Assembly: GCF_022539665.2 (NCBI RefSeq)
Contig: NC_081338.1
Coordinates: 3,471,679-3,535,678 of the forward strand
Reading direction: 5' to 3'
Length of the DNA stretch: 64,000 nucleotides
From: Daphnia carinata
Taxonomy: Eukaryota > Arthropoda > Branchiopoda > Diplostraca > Daphniidae
Every line of letters starts with the position of its first letter. Position 1 is the stretch's first letter. Below are positions 24,153 through 36,700 of the stretch, piece after piece. The notes beneath the pieces are model-generated. The model did not search any database. It was not told the DNA's origin and saw only the letters and a program-made list of their open reading frames with translations. The translations under genes and the position numbers were made by a program.

Positions 24153-24679
24153 TCACAACAAAGTGTTTTCGATTAAACGCTGTCGTTTATTTTGCAAAAT
24201 GTAGACATCAAAACAGGTAATAACTTTTAGTGTTTTACTTTTTAAGGTGTAGTTGGCACAGAAGTGACCCATAAGAACTGGCGCTGCTCGAATTATTGTG
24301 AGACTAAAATCATACAGCGAATCTCTCAATGCATTTAGATAAGCCAATAGCAAACTATATAGTTAAGGCAGGGTAATTCATTGACGTGAATGTACGCTTA
24401 GCTCTCAGATATTTTTCCTATCATCGAAGTAGTTTGTATGCTATATGCTGGAACCTTTTTCTTATTAAGGATACTACTACACTTGCATTTACCACAAATT
24501 TCTGTAATAGCCGCACTATTCGAAAACCGTATTGACAAAACAGAAAAGCATATTTTTGGAGTTAAATTTAAACGGCTCTCTTCGTCAGGGATCGTGACTA
24601 AATCATTGAGATATTCAAATCCTTTCAGCTTTTCAGGGAATTCAAATGCTAATCGTTGATCCCCACCGGTCAAAGACAT
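24153..24679 (-). CDS. Possible small unidentified gene or gene fragment
   Basis: Two adjacent minus-strand frames look more protein-like than their opposite-strand shadows: 24398-24679 (93 residues from an ATG, starting MSLTGGDQRLAFEFPEKLKG) and 24153-24353 (contains LLAYLNALRDSLYDFSLTI and LKVITCFDVYILQNKRQRLI). They could be exons of one gene, but no clean GT-AG junction joins them, because a stop closes the first before a plausible donor. I see no recognisable domain. It lies just downstream of the opsin stop at 24888. Confidence 0.3.
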
Positions 24680-24887
24680 GTTTTACCCAGCTACATTTTG
24701 GCTATACAGTCTCGTGCAATTGATTTTAGTTCCTCTGGATGATTGCGTTATGGTTTCCGTGCGTCCGCAGCAATTGTTCAACAAAACCTGGAACAATATC
24801 AGACATTGTAAAAGAAAACAAGCCAAAATGTCGTAGTATTTACCGGGAAATGCAAACCCGGGAAGGGATTACTTGAAGAAGACGATC

Positions 24888-27800
24888 CTACACTGAGTGG
24901 ACTCCTAGGCCGTTTATATCTCTAGCGACGCGTTCTGGAGCTTTGATCTGTTGGTTGTAGGATTTGCTTAGCGTTAAGCTTCCAGGGACATCGCTTGAGC
25001 TTCTGGAGTAAAGACTGAGATGCGGTTCTGAAACTAGTCGTCGTGGATACTTTGCGAAAGAAACGTGCACCGAATGCTCTGTTTTCGTGATTTGACTTGA
25101 ACTGCTTTCAGTTGGCTGCGTCGTGTTCCGCGAAGAAACATCATTCTCTTCCACTAGCACGATCAGCCGCATCGAAGACGCTTCCTCGGGCAGTGAACGA
25201 TGGCTGACAGCGCTCGCCCTCCGCCGAAGCCTGCAACTCTTTTGATAATTTAGACTATTGTTGCGTTTCACGCTAGGTTTTCTTGATTTCACATCTAACT
25301 CAGTAAAATAAAATAAGAAATAAATAAATAAATTGTTAGTGACACGGTTGTTAAGGTTTCTTTATTACCCGCACTTGGTTGGTGATGATGGCCGTGTGCC
25401 GGTACCAGATGCTTCGGGCTTTGCGCTGACGCCGAAGAGTCATTCAATTTATTGGTGGTCGATTCAGTTGAATTGATTTTGATACTCTCGCTCACAGAAG
25501 AGAAGACGACGTGTAAATTACTAGGAGCTGGATGGCCATTCTCGTTGACTGGTCTCCTGATGTCAATCATGGCGGTGTGATTGGCCCCACCACGAATGAC
25601 GCCATTGACGCTGGTGTCGGCATTCTGGCCGCGGAAGAAGTGGCGAACAGAAGCACGAAATTCAGGACTTGAAAATCCATAGATCAGCGGATCGAACACA
25701 ATTGCTGTTTTGGCCAGGAATGCGGGAATGGCTGTAGCCATGGGTGAGAGCTTCTCAGGCTCTCCGTTCTCATCGACGGGACCAAACTGGCCGATGAGAC
25801 TGACGATGGCGTAGGGCGTCCAGGCCGTGTAGCAGAGCATAGCTAGAGTCAAAATATTCAGCGCTGTCCGGATGTCCGTTTGCCTACGTCTTTTACGGAA
25901 CGACACAGTCGTTTTGCTGAACAATGTCCTGCCGTCACTTGTCATAATCAGCCGGGTCATTTCCTTGGAAGAGCGGATGATGAATCGGAAAATGGATGCA
26001 TAGCAAAATGTCAAGACGGCAATGGGAATGATGAATCCGAAAAAGAGAAGATACAAATAGTAGAGGCGATTGGAGAGCGTCCGCGTCATATAATCCCACG
26101 AACAAGTGACCAATACTCCTTCCGGAAGAAAAGAGGACCAACCAAAGAGCCATGGTGGTGTAACAAGCGCAGCACAATGTAGCCAGATAGCCGCACAAAT
26201 CTTTCGCAAACAAACAACTTATTATCGATATATACGAATTACAGCCGCGCGAATAAAAATGAAAATGCATGCCACACAGAATTGTAAACAGAATTAAAGC
26301 TGCTGTGGCATGTGTGCTCGTAACAGAGGACTATAACCAACAAAGCGAGATAGATATAGTTGTTTGAGTTGATCTCTTGTGGTAGATTTACATCAAATTT
26401 GATGTTTTAGGATAATTTGAAGACCCGTTTTAAAAAGCTGATGAGCCGAAACAGATACTAACTCGCATATATATACTCTGTTTGAACGCTTGAATGAAAA
26501 CTGATTGCTTTTACCTTTTGAGCTTGCCGACGAGTAATCCGCCACTTGGCCACGGACGGACGGCAGCTGCTGGACGTGATGACAATATAACGCTCACAAG
26601 CGATGGCCGACAGTGTGATGATGCTGTTCAATCCGAAAAAGGCCACCCCCATGCCGTACAAGTTGCATCCTAAAAAAGAAGAAAAGGTTCGAATGTAAAG
26701 ACGATCGCGAGACGCACGTACGTTATCGATTTGCTTGTTTCCTGTGACGTAGATTTCGGCACATCCTACGCATCTGTATGACACAGACATTGCATTATTG
26801 TGAAGGGTCTAACGTGAACAACACGATGTTGATGAGATCACTATCAGACATTTCCTTCATATGCCGTCTTCGTTTGTGTGTGCTACTAATAGGACACGTG
26901 AACTCTCAGTAATTCTACTGATGTCGACCCATGTTCCGAACGGAAACTCAAAACGTAATTATAGGTAACTAATATATGGAACCTTGTGTATGAAGGAAGC
27001 TTTTCACTTCCAATTAAACGCAATCAATACTAACAGGCCCTCGCAACATCACCGCATCATTCGTTGTTTTCACGTCCCTCGTGCTGTGTTTGCTCCCTTT
27101 TTATTTCTAAGGGCACCGTTGTTGAGAAAAAAAGAAAAAAGAATTGCCAAACCTCAAATGAAAGAAATAGGAAACTCATCTTGAATATGCGCTGGGCTCA
27201 TCATTCGGTTGACTGACATCGTTGATTGTTCTGAGGCTGGTGCCGTTCTACTTCTACTCAAATCCATGCTGTCATACAACAAACAGTGGCAAAGAGAGAA
27301 CAGTAGGCTTTAAAAGGACGTATAGAAACGAATTGTTCGCCAAAGAGGATGCCTAACTTTCGCGAGTTCATCGCAACTATGATCAAATCATTCAAACTGA
27401 CAGCAAACAAGTATATTGATGGGGACGACAAAAGAACTCTACATCGATATCGATCAAATCCATTGACACGTGTTCTCGTTTTATTAGGGCATTCGAAATT
27501 GTTTACACACATACCGGTTTGGCCGAAAGACCAGCGGCCCCGAAAAGCCGAATAGACTGCCATTGGGTGTAGACAGCAGGCGCAAAAATCGCAAATCGTT
27601 AGGTTAATGATGAACACGTTGGCTGGCGTCCTCAGCCGTTTGAATCTGTGATGGTGAGATAGACAAGTAAACATCAGATTAAAGAATCGTATTTGGAAAC
27701 TTAATTAGATGAAGAAGGCATTGTCAAGGGCATGCGAAGAGTACACGAATCGTTATTCGCCATCAAAACTTGCCAGTTGATCGAATTCTGATGGATATTG

Positions 27801-28469
27801 TGTATAGAGCAAGCTGATTGGTCGGAAATTCGATCCTGATCGAAAGAAAAAAAACCTTTGCGGGTTCATTCTTTTTTCAAGCTTGCGGGCTCGATTTATG
27901 GGAAAAAAGGTTCCCATTCTTTAACATACACGTCCAACTTCCCTTTTACCGGTGGGTCAAAATTTCTTGCTTTTCCTAAATCTACTCTTCCGGGCTTCCG
28001 CCTCAATTTCCTTCTTACCGACAAAATATTCTACGCCTGTGGCATTTTTCAAAGGCCAATTTTACATTGCTCGCCCACGGCCGTCTCTTTATGTTGAAAT
28101 TCGTGTTGCGTAAAAATGTCACTAAAATTTAAAGGTTTCCTCTTTTCAAAAAAAAAAAAAAAAGAAAAAAGGAAATTACCTCGAGAAGACGTAGAAGATT
28201 GCGGAATTGGCAGCGACACCAAAGAGGACAACCAGCGAAAGAAAGACGCCAAGCGTGATATGAATCCAACGCGGTATTTCGTTCTGTTCCAAAAGTTTTC
28301 GCTGTTCCGTTGTCCACAACGATAGGTCCCAGTCGTCCCATTCGATAATCACACACGTAGCATTATTACTACTTGTAGCTGCTGAATCGTGACTGTTATT
28401 GGCCAGCTCGGCAAAATTATCCCAGCTGCTGCTATTCAAGATTGACGCTGGTGCACATGATCCTTCCAT
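24888..28469 (-). CDS. Opsin, arthropsin-like, 604 aa (copy A)
   Basis: A seven-helix light receptor expected to bind retinal and signal through a G protein. Exons: 28180-28469, 27515-27645, 26515-26669, 25369-26200 and 24888-25294 (phases 2, 1, 0, 1). The start is the ATG at 28469, because an in-frame stop precedes it closely. Visible hallmarks are Asn-x-Ser/Thr sites in the N-terminus, the disulfide pair C142 and C225 (in VLVTCSWDY), an E166-R167-Y168 motif after helix 3, and the helix 7 retinal lysine K356 in AFLAKTAIVF. Oddities are DPLIY instead of NPxxY (D362) and SSPEFR where rhabdomeric opsins have a HPK-type tripeptide. The long third cytoplasmic loop suggests a rhabdomeric or arthropsin relative rather than a ciliary opsin. 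The C-terminal tail is long and Ser/Arg-rich. Confidence 0.93.
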
Positions 28470-28481
28470 CTTACCATCCAA

Positions 28482-30200
28482 CTTCTTCTAAGTTGTGGTG
28501 GCCGACCGAAAGTCATCGACGCTCGACATCTTCAATACATGAATGCCGCTAAGAGCTATAACTTAAGTTTGATTGGCGTTTGCAACCAAGACGATATGCA
28601 CTATGGCTGTTGACAGTACTTTTGTGGGATCGGTAATACCTGAACACTAGCACTCAGGCACGAACGAATGAAGTGTCAATGTGTCGATCCACGCCATTAT
28701 AAAGAAATACCTCAACGGGGCGATGAGTTTGTTAACGGAGAGCCTCAAAAGGGACGAGCCGTTGAGTTCAACTGTCACTCGAGTTGTGATATTTCATTGG
28801 GATATGTGTGTGCGTTTAGTGTGCCGACTGTGCTGCTCGTACAGATGGACTAAAGAAGCGGAAGCGTATGGAATAAGAAACGGGTGGGAGGTGGTGATGG
28901 TACGGAACGCGATTTTTCCTTGTGAAAATCGTTGCGCGCGCAATACCAATGGACCGCATCGGGGTACGTTAACTAGGCTTCCGTATGAATCATTCACCTA
29001 TCAAAGAAAAGGCACCCCTAATAAAATAAAAAGAAAATGACAGCAAGCATTCCGGAAGTTATGCTGTGCTATTCCACCCGCCGAGTCTCTTAGGTTTTGG
29101 TTACAAGTGTATATACTTATAGAGATCTCGTGTTACACCGATGATTCCATCCCCAATATACTAACATACGTGGATGTGTATGCACTTGTTTTCCTCTTGA
29201 ATTTCTGAGCAAGTTAATGACTCGAAATGATGAAAACACGTTCCACCACTTGACTCGCCATTATTATACTTACGAGTCTCTCCGGTTACTCTGTCTACAT
29301 CCAGCACACGTCGCTGCTGCATCCACTTGTTTTTATCCTGTTCTCAGATCATCTCCAAACAGCTCTTTCATTAAGTTTTATGCTTACTTTGATTAACGTA
29401 ATTCGATGATTAAAAGCAAAGATCTTTTTATTTTAAAGCTCTTATCATGCAGCGTACAACTTGGGTTGTTAACCAGACAGAAATATTGAGAATGGATACT
29501 AAATACGTAATGGCTATTGGCATTTTCGAGGACAAGCGTCAGCCTTATTAAAAATTTGTTGTCATTTCTTAGTCATGGGTAAGACAACTGAAACAAGAAC
29601 CGCAAAGTAGTTGCTCGAGCTTTTCATCAGCTTCATTTTTATGCATCGCTCGGCTGTGTTGTCAAGGTAACAAATCAAAACAGTCATTTGAAATGGCTGT
29701 TTTGATCCACAATCTTTTAAGAAAATGACTACTTTTGTTAAAAGATGTGTCAGTGCGCTTATTATGTATACTTAATCAGCCTTGCCGTACATTTCAGCTT
29801 CTATTCATCGTCGTGCATAACGGACAGATGCGGCTTTGTGGCCACAATCACGCGATCAATAAATCTGCGAAACGACGACACTGGCAAATCCCATCTGTCC
29901 CGTTCGGGAGAGATTTCTGTGTCAAGCCAAGCGCAAATATCAAAGAAACGGAAGAACTCTTTGCCGGATTGGTTCTGGCTGTCAACGAAATTTTCCTTCC
30001 GTTTCTATTCGTACGTATCTAACAACATGTATTTCTCATCTTCTGCCTTCCACCTACTTTTCTTGCTCACATTCATCAAATTTCGTTTTCCTTCCCGTTT
30101 ACTATTGTTCTCCTTCACCTACGGGTTCATATTTGAGAAAAATTTATATATGTTCGTTCAGTCTTACGGGAGGTCCACGTGTTTAACGATATATCATGAT
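28482..30200. other. Upstream flank of opsin A and spacer, no gene recognised
   Basis: Probably includes the promoter of opsin A, but I see no convincing TATA box or recognisable element. The open frames are short and uneven on both strands. Confidence 0.5.
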
Positions 30201-30219
30201 TCCGTTTTCATTCAAAAAC

Positions 30220-31115
30220 GGTAAAACCCAAGTATTTCATTTGAAATTAGCGTTCAAATTTGTTTATAGTAGGTATAAATCAAGCAAAAATTTTAAACCA
30301 AACTGTTTTTTTGTAAAAATATCGGATTTAAAAATAAGCCCGACAAAAAATACGGCCGACTTTTTAGTGAAAAAATATTTCATTTTTGTTTTGCTTGATA
30401 TAGCTAAAAAATTCATGATTTAGATGTGAAATTAAGTGAGAAATTGCTATTTTCTTCGTTAAGTTAACCGTTTTCGAAATACACCGAATATTGCTAGTGC
30501 ATCGCGCTAGTGCTGTTGCATGCTGGCGCGCTAGTATTGTGCCAAATATTCCATGTATATGAATGTAAAGATGCATATTCGGTTAACTTAATGAAAAAAA
30601 TAACAATTTTACCGGAATCAGCATTCAATTTTTAGTATATGCTGTGATATTCAACCCATTCCGATGAGTGTTAGTTTTTGCAGAGAAAAAATTTAAGCCC
30701 GACTAAATAAGCCCAACTTTTCTAATTTTACGTTTAATTAAAAAACCATAAGGCCCATTGAAAAATAAGTTTGATTTCCATGATAAACATTCAATTTAAA
30801 TCGAAATCATGTATTTCATGCGAAATTAAAAAAATGAAAAAGTGCGAAGGCACTTTGCCTGCCTTGGCAAAGTCGGGCTTATTTATTTAGTCGGGCTTAA
30901 AATTTTTCTTTAAAACAGCATCTCTCGGAATTTGATGAAAATCACACCCTATATTCAAAATTTTACGGTGATTTCTATTCTATAGTAAGTTTTGTCGTTT
31001 AAACTACCCGCTTTCTTTAAAAAAGAAAAAAAAAGTGTTGGAATCAAAATCATGTATTTTAAGTCAGATTTAAGTTTCGGACAAAAATGAAAAAGTGGGA
31101 AGGATGTGCTCTATG
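30220..31115. repeat. AT-rich repeat complex with nested inverted repeats (MITE-like)
   Basis: Two inverted-repeat pairs stand out: about 30444-30472 with 30576-30605 (GTTAAGTTAACCG arms) and about 30684-30724 with 30875-30915 (TTTAAGCCCGACTAAATAAG arms). The phrase AAGCCCGAC recurs throughout. The motif GACAAAAATGAAAAAGTGGG at its right edge resembles sequence inside both palindrome arms (near 8,690 and 16,090), which suggests a dispersed family. No transposase is seen. Confidence 0.6.
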
Positions 31116-31342
31116 CATTCCGTCCTCAAACGCGTATGAGAGTATCGACCGACGGAATTTATCTTGCAAATCCCGCAGAGAGCGACATTTTACTTATCAT
31201 AATTGACTTCGGGAGGGAAGTTTGTTATGCCTTAGCTAAAATATTATCTCCGCTTAGCCAGGAAGGGAACAATTGGATAATTATAAGGGTAAAGTAAAGC
31301 AGAAAGAACTCATTGTCATTATGGAAACAATGAAAAGGGCAT

Positions 31343-33397
31343 TCTAGTATAGAAAACGAACGTAATCCGATAAGCTATAATCTCTTTCGATCAAAAGCAT
31401 AGAACCTTCTTTACCATATGCTAACAAGGGCATCGCCGCACGCCCACTGTTACTTGTGAGACCAAAAACAATAGTCTCATCAGAAAGCAATCTACGCAGT
31501 TGATTCAACATGGCATTCAACTGTGAATCTTGAAGTGCGTTGTCAATGCAGCGTACGAAATATTGAGCGAAAAGTTCTGCAGCTGTCCTTTTGGATTACC
31601 TGTACTCAAGCCAATCAAAGGATGCGTGGGCAGACCATCGTAAAGTACTTACCACCTAATGATGCCACACAAAGTAAAACTGTTTGTTTTCAAGTAATGG
31701 GAGAAAAGGCCATCAAAGCGTGTTTAACTGGCTAGTCATCTGTTCCTCGTCACGACAAACGACGGACCTGTCAAGTGAAAATGGGGCGGTTCATGACTCA
31801 CTTGTTTGTGTTGTACCGTCCACATCAAAGACTTTATGCCTCGTTTTTGGAATCAAAGTTCAATGTTTTCTCTGAATATGGATGCAAATGAAACTGACGT
31901 AAAATCGAAACATCCACAGAATCTCGCTAACACAACACAAAGGAAGGTATATTTTTTTTTTTGTCGGAAGGGAAAAATGTACATCAAAGGTTTGATTATT
32001 CTCTACGTCCCAAAAGGAGCGGTGCTCTTCTCTACACTATTCATCGGGCAAAACATGTTTGAGCGATGATAAAAATGCGGTCGATAACATAATAATATTT
32101 ACTATTGCGTCCGAATTCAATGTGCCAAACGAATCGAAGTTGACCGGGTTTACAAGCATAGCCCAGTAATGTAACCAAATCAATATGCGTAAAGCTGCTG
32201 GTACGCACCAGTTTTCTGTAAAAAAAAAAGTTAATATGTTTATGGTAAAGAGTGATTGAAAGGAAAGAAGTTCAACAACATCCCAAAATCTACACAAATT
32301 TTCCAGAATATTTTGAATAAAATGCATTAAAAGATGAACGCTTTGATTTGCTATTCCTCTGAAATTTCAGGAATATTTCCTGGGTGATTCACCTAAACGA
32401 TAAACTCAACCGTTGAATAGTAACAAAGAGTTCCAGCCCCAACATAAACAATGTATACGTTCTACCTGTATAGCTGCGCTCACCGGTTGGGTCGAGTTCC
32501 ATGTCAAATGTAGCCATAAGCTTTCAGGTCATGTACCCAAACTGAATAACACACGAACTGTTGAAAACTGTGTAAACTTCACACGCGTGAACGACAGTAG
32601 TTTAGTTGGTTGACGAAAAAAAAAAGAATAACATGAAAATAGTACAGTCCCATTTACATCTTCACATAATAACCAACAAATCCAATAAATCCAATAATGA
32701 AAATAAAGGAACAGATGGAAACGAATAGAATCCGGATAAACAGAAAGCAAAACGTGTAAACATTGTATTCTTTATTTCTTCGATGTTCTCTTGCACCATA
32801 AATTCTAACAATCAGAGCGAACGCTGTTGGAAGCAAATCATAATGTCACGGGCTGAGAAAACTCCATTCAAGGAGGCCTGCGAAATCCCGCGCATACTGG
32901 TCCCTGACTAATGATCCCTCGATGACACATACTGAAAACAAGTCTATTTTTGGTTTAAGTAATTTCTACATTCACTGAAAAAGACATTTCGCGGTGATTT
33001 GTTTCCAAAATAAGTTGACATGTTCTGTTAGATGAAGAATCTCTCACTGCTATGACGTACGTTAATGAGCAACAGAAAACTCAAGGTATTCCACGTAACC
33101 TCTTTGAATTTAGTACCCCACCACTAGCACGGTCCGTAATGTTTTTTTTTAATGTTCATCATTTGAATGAAGCCTTCCACAATCTTCAATAAAATGCTGC
33201 ACTGCGTCGACGAGTTCGCAGACTTTTGAAAGGGCACGGTTGTACTCGAATAACCGTGGTTTCCAGCTGTCAAAGTCTTCAAATATTAATGAAAAAAATA
33301 TGTAATAGGATTTTCTTTTTTTTTTTTTCATAAGTTGAGTTCCCTTCTGCATTTTCTTTGCAGATTTCTTTTTAAATTTTTCTAGCTTCACGTGCAT
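31343..33397 (-). pseudogene. Remnants or diverged exons of an unidentified, probably membrane, protein
   Basis: Four minus-strand open segments are protein-like. At 33149-33397 there is a charged segment (WKPRLFEYNRALSKVCELVD). At 32654-32850 there is a long hydrophobic stretch (FCFLFIRILFVSICSFIFII). At 32037-32227 there is a mixed hydrophobic segment, and at 31344-31590 an open run of over 70 codons (LNQLRRLLSDETIVFGLTSN, ending DYVRFLY). I could not join them with in-phase consensus splice sites, so this may be a decayed gene or a real one that I cannot resolve. The order of membrane stretch, then a LxxLLSxxTIxFG segment, vaguely recalls ionotropic receptors; that is speculation. It lies between the two opsins. 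Confidence 0.3.
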
Positions 33398-33749
33398 ACA
33401 TAAAAATAGAACCCTCTACAGGGAAGGTGATTTTCAACAATTATTTCTAGACAACGAGAAACGAGGCAACGGAGATAAACGCTATACGGGATTCTTCCTA
33501 GATCATGCGCGGGATACATTCCTGATTTTAAAAATTCGTTCGCTCACTGCTGCGGAAACAGTCGCATTTCTTTTCTGATGCAACCTGGCGCAAACCCTGA
33601 CATCCCTACCTTCCTAAATGAAAAAGAACGATCCTACATTTATTGGCTACTTTCTGTACCGAATACGTTATTGTGATTGATGATGATTAAAGAGAAACAC
33701 TGCATAAATATGGTGCGTTAAGAACAAATCTGATCAGGGCTACTCTTAA

Positions 33750-36700
33750 TTACCGATCAAATGAAGTGCTTACAGGTAGAATTCGAGGAGCGTCAGTCCA
33801 TGTCTTGTGGCATCGCATCAGATCCGCCTCGGAGGAACGCCTCTGTTTCTCCGGTTTCGGCTTAGCATCTCGTACTTGATTTTTACTGGGAATTTCATGT
33901 TGACCACATGCACGAAATTCTTTTTCATTGTGAACGATTCCCAATGGCAGCGAAAACGAATTTTCAGGTGCCTCTTCCAGCACCATCTGACTGTTTTTGT
34001 CTTCCCTCAGCCGAATGCTCTTTCTGTTTGAACACTGGAAGCTGTTGTTCCGCTTGATGCAGGATTTTCTCAAACCACCTAATTGAAATAGAACATAATT
34101 CACGGGTAGAAGGAAACAAAACTGTTTTAATCATATTTCAATGCAATACCTCTGGTAAGTTGTTGATGGCTGTCGGGCTCGATTGAAAGACGAACTTGTG
34201 GACATTGTTGAATCGTCGTTAAAACAGAAGGATTGTTTGAAGATTGACGATAACTCGGTTCTTTCGGACTCATTCTGACGCTTCGGCTGCAAGATGAAAA
34301 TACCAACTGTGAACTGACACGAGACGACCTGGAATTCTGGATCGCTGTCCTCGTGCCAGCCATCATCATGTTGTTCGGTCCGGCACGGAGACCGTTGGCG
34401 CTGCTAGAGAAACTTTGTTGGCGCAGGATCTGCCGTACGGAAAATCTGAACTGCGGGCTGGAAAATCCGTACACGAGCGGATCGAAGACGATGGCAGTCT
34501 TGGCAAGGAATGCCGGAATCGAAGTCACCATAGGTGACAGCTTCAACTGGCCGTCTTCACCGACTGGCGCAAACTGGCCAATCAGGCTAACAATGGTGTA
34601 GGGCGTCCAGGCAGTGAAGCAGAGGATCGCCAGCGATAAAATGATGAGCGCAGCTCTGACATCCGTTTGCCTCCGTCTTTTACGGAACGATACTGTCGAT
34701 TTGCTGAATGATGTCGTACCATCGCTGGTCGTAACCAATCGAGTGATCTCCCTGGACGAGCGTAAAATAAATCGAAAAATAGCCGCATAGCAGAAGGTTA
34801 ACACGGAGACGGGCAGGAAGAATCCGAAAAATAGGAGGTAAAAATAATAGAGTCGGTTGGACAGCGTCCTCGATGAGTAATCCCAAGAGCAGGTCACCAA
34901 CACTCCTTCCGGCAGGTAGGATGACCATCCAAACAGCAAAGGTGGAGAAACGAGAGCTGCGCAATGCAGCCAGATAGCAGCACAAGCCTGTCAGATTCAA
35001 CGAGATTTAATTGTTCTTACGTCATATGAAACAAAGAAAAGAATATCAGAACCATTGGGAGCTAATGATTTAAAATTACCCTTTGCGCTTGTCGGCGTGT
35101 AATGCGCCACTTGCCAACGACCGGGCGGCAGCTGCTCGAAGTGATGACGATGTAACGTTCACACGCGATGGCGGATAGGGTGACGATGCTGTTGAGTCCG
35201 AAGAAGGCCACGCCCATACCGTACAAGTTGCAACCTAAAAAAACAAACAAATAAAACAGATTATTAAAGATGTTTATGTTCATTAAAATCGGTTGGGTGG
35301 TACACAAATGAGATTAAAAATATTCTCATATATCGACGTCAACATCAAGTTGTTTTCATCAATATGTACAGTGCACGTGCAGTCTTGGCGTCTGTCGATC
35401 TTGCCAGTTTATAAAGTTCGCATTCGATTATCGTGCACCGAGAACAACTAGTTTCCAATCCGCAGAGAGGGAACACGTTATTATTTCCCCATTCTCCCTT
35501 GATTTGTTTTCTTCTTTCAAAAGACAAAGATAGAGCGAGTAAACAAAACGGCACGTGGCACCGATGAAACGAAAAGCTCGTGAGATGTACAGTACAGCTA
35601 ATCGATCCTGCATCCTCTTCGGTACTCGTGATTTCACAGTCGTGTATATCGCCGCATCAAGGCAACACGCCTTTCTAACGTCACGTGTATCTCACTCGTT
35701 TGTAGGCGTCTTTTTTTTTCAGTATAACCTGCTCTATCATTTTTTTCTGGGGAACCATGGAGACCCGATGACTCGGAGAGCGTTAGCTGAAACGCCTACC
35801 CACTTGCGTATAAGGGACACCAATCTTAAAATTGGAAAAAGATACATTCAGAATGAAAAGACAACCGGTCGGGACGTATTGAAACTTTTTAACGAACCTA
35901 CCTAAAACGTGTAGGTTGTGTTTTCTGTAAATCAACTTGTGAAAAATGTTCGGAACAACTTCACTGGGCTACCAATTGAAATAGAATCGACAATTATCTG
36001 AAAAAGAAATGACCCCGAATCCAAATTGAATTGAACTTGAAGCCTAGGCCGTACTCGCCAACGAATAAAAATCTATTGAAACCTTTTCCTGTTACATTCC
36101 AAATGCGCTGGATTATTTTAATAACAAATATTAGAAATTTAATTTTAAAAGAGAACGTCAATAAAACCCATACAATATGGAATTGAGAAGAAAAAGTGTT
36201 CGTATTTGATGAGAATTGAATACAGACTCGGTGGATGGATGAAGACGCATTCAAATTTGACTTCCGGATGCACATTGTGTAATTTGTTGCTGACACTAGC
36301 AACATCAAATATGACAATGGCAACAAACGGACCTATCTGGCGGGATACGAATATGATATCTGTCTAACGCACAACACTTTCTTCTGCAGATACAGCTCTC
36401 TTTATCGAAGTTTGGCACACTGCTTTTATTAACAAAAGGCTCCCTTATTTACAGATCGCTAAAAATTCGCGTATTAAACAAGTTCTTTCGTACAGAGTGC
36501 GTTTTGCATTCGCTACCTTTTAGACTAGCATAGTCGGCTTTAAAAGTTGCTCTGACATTAGCTCCTTATTCTAAGCATTTCTACTCTCCATTCCTGTTAT
36601 TCGACTGCCGTCTCGGAATGTTTCCTATTCTTGAACTGAAAAGCCGCGCTTCTCCTCATTAAGCAGCTCACATCTTCACTATTTGTTTGCAAGAAATGGA

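Noticed and set aside
25880-26182. Plus-strand frame inside opsin exon 4
   Set aside because: Antisense of transmembrane coding sequence; no independent support.
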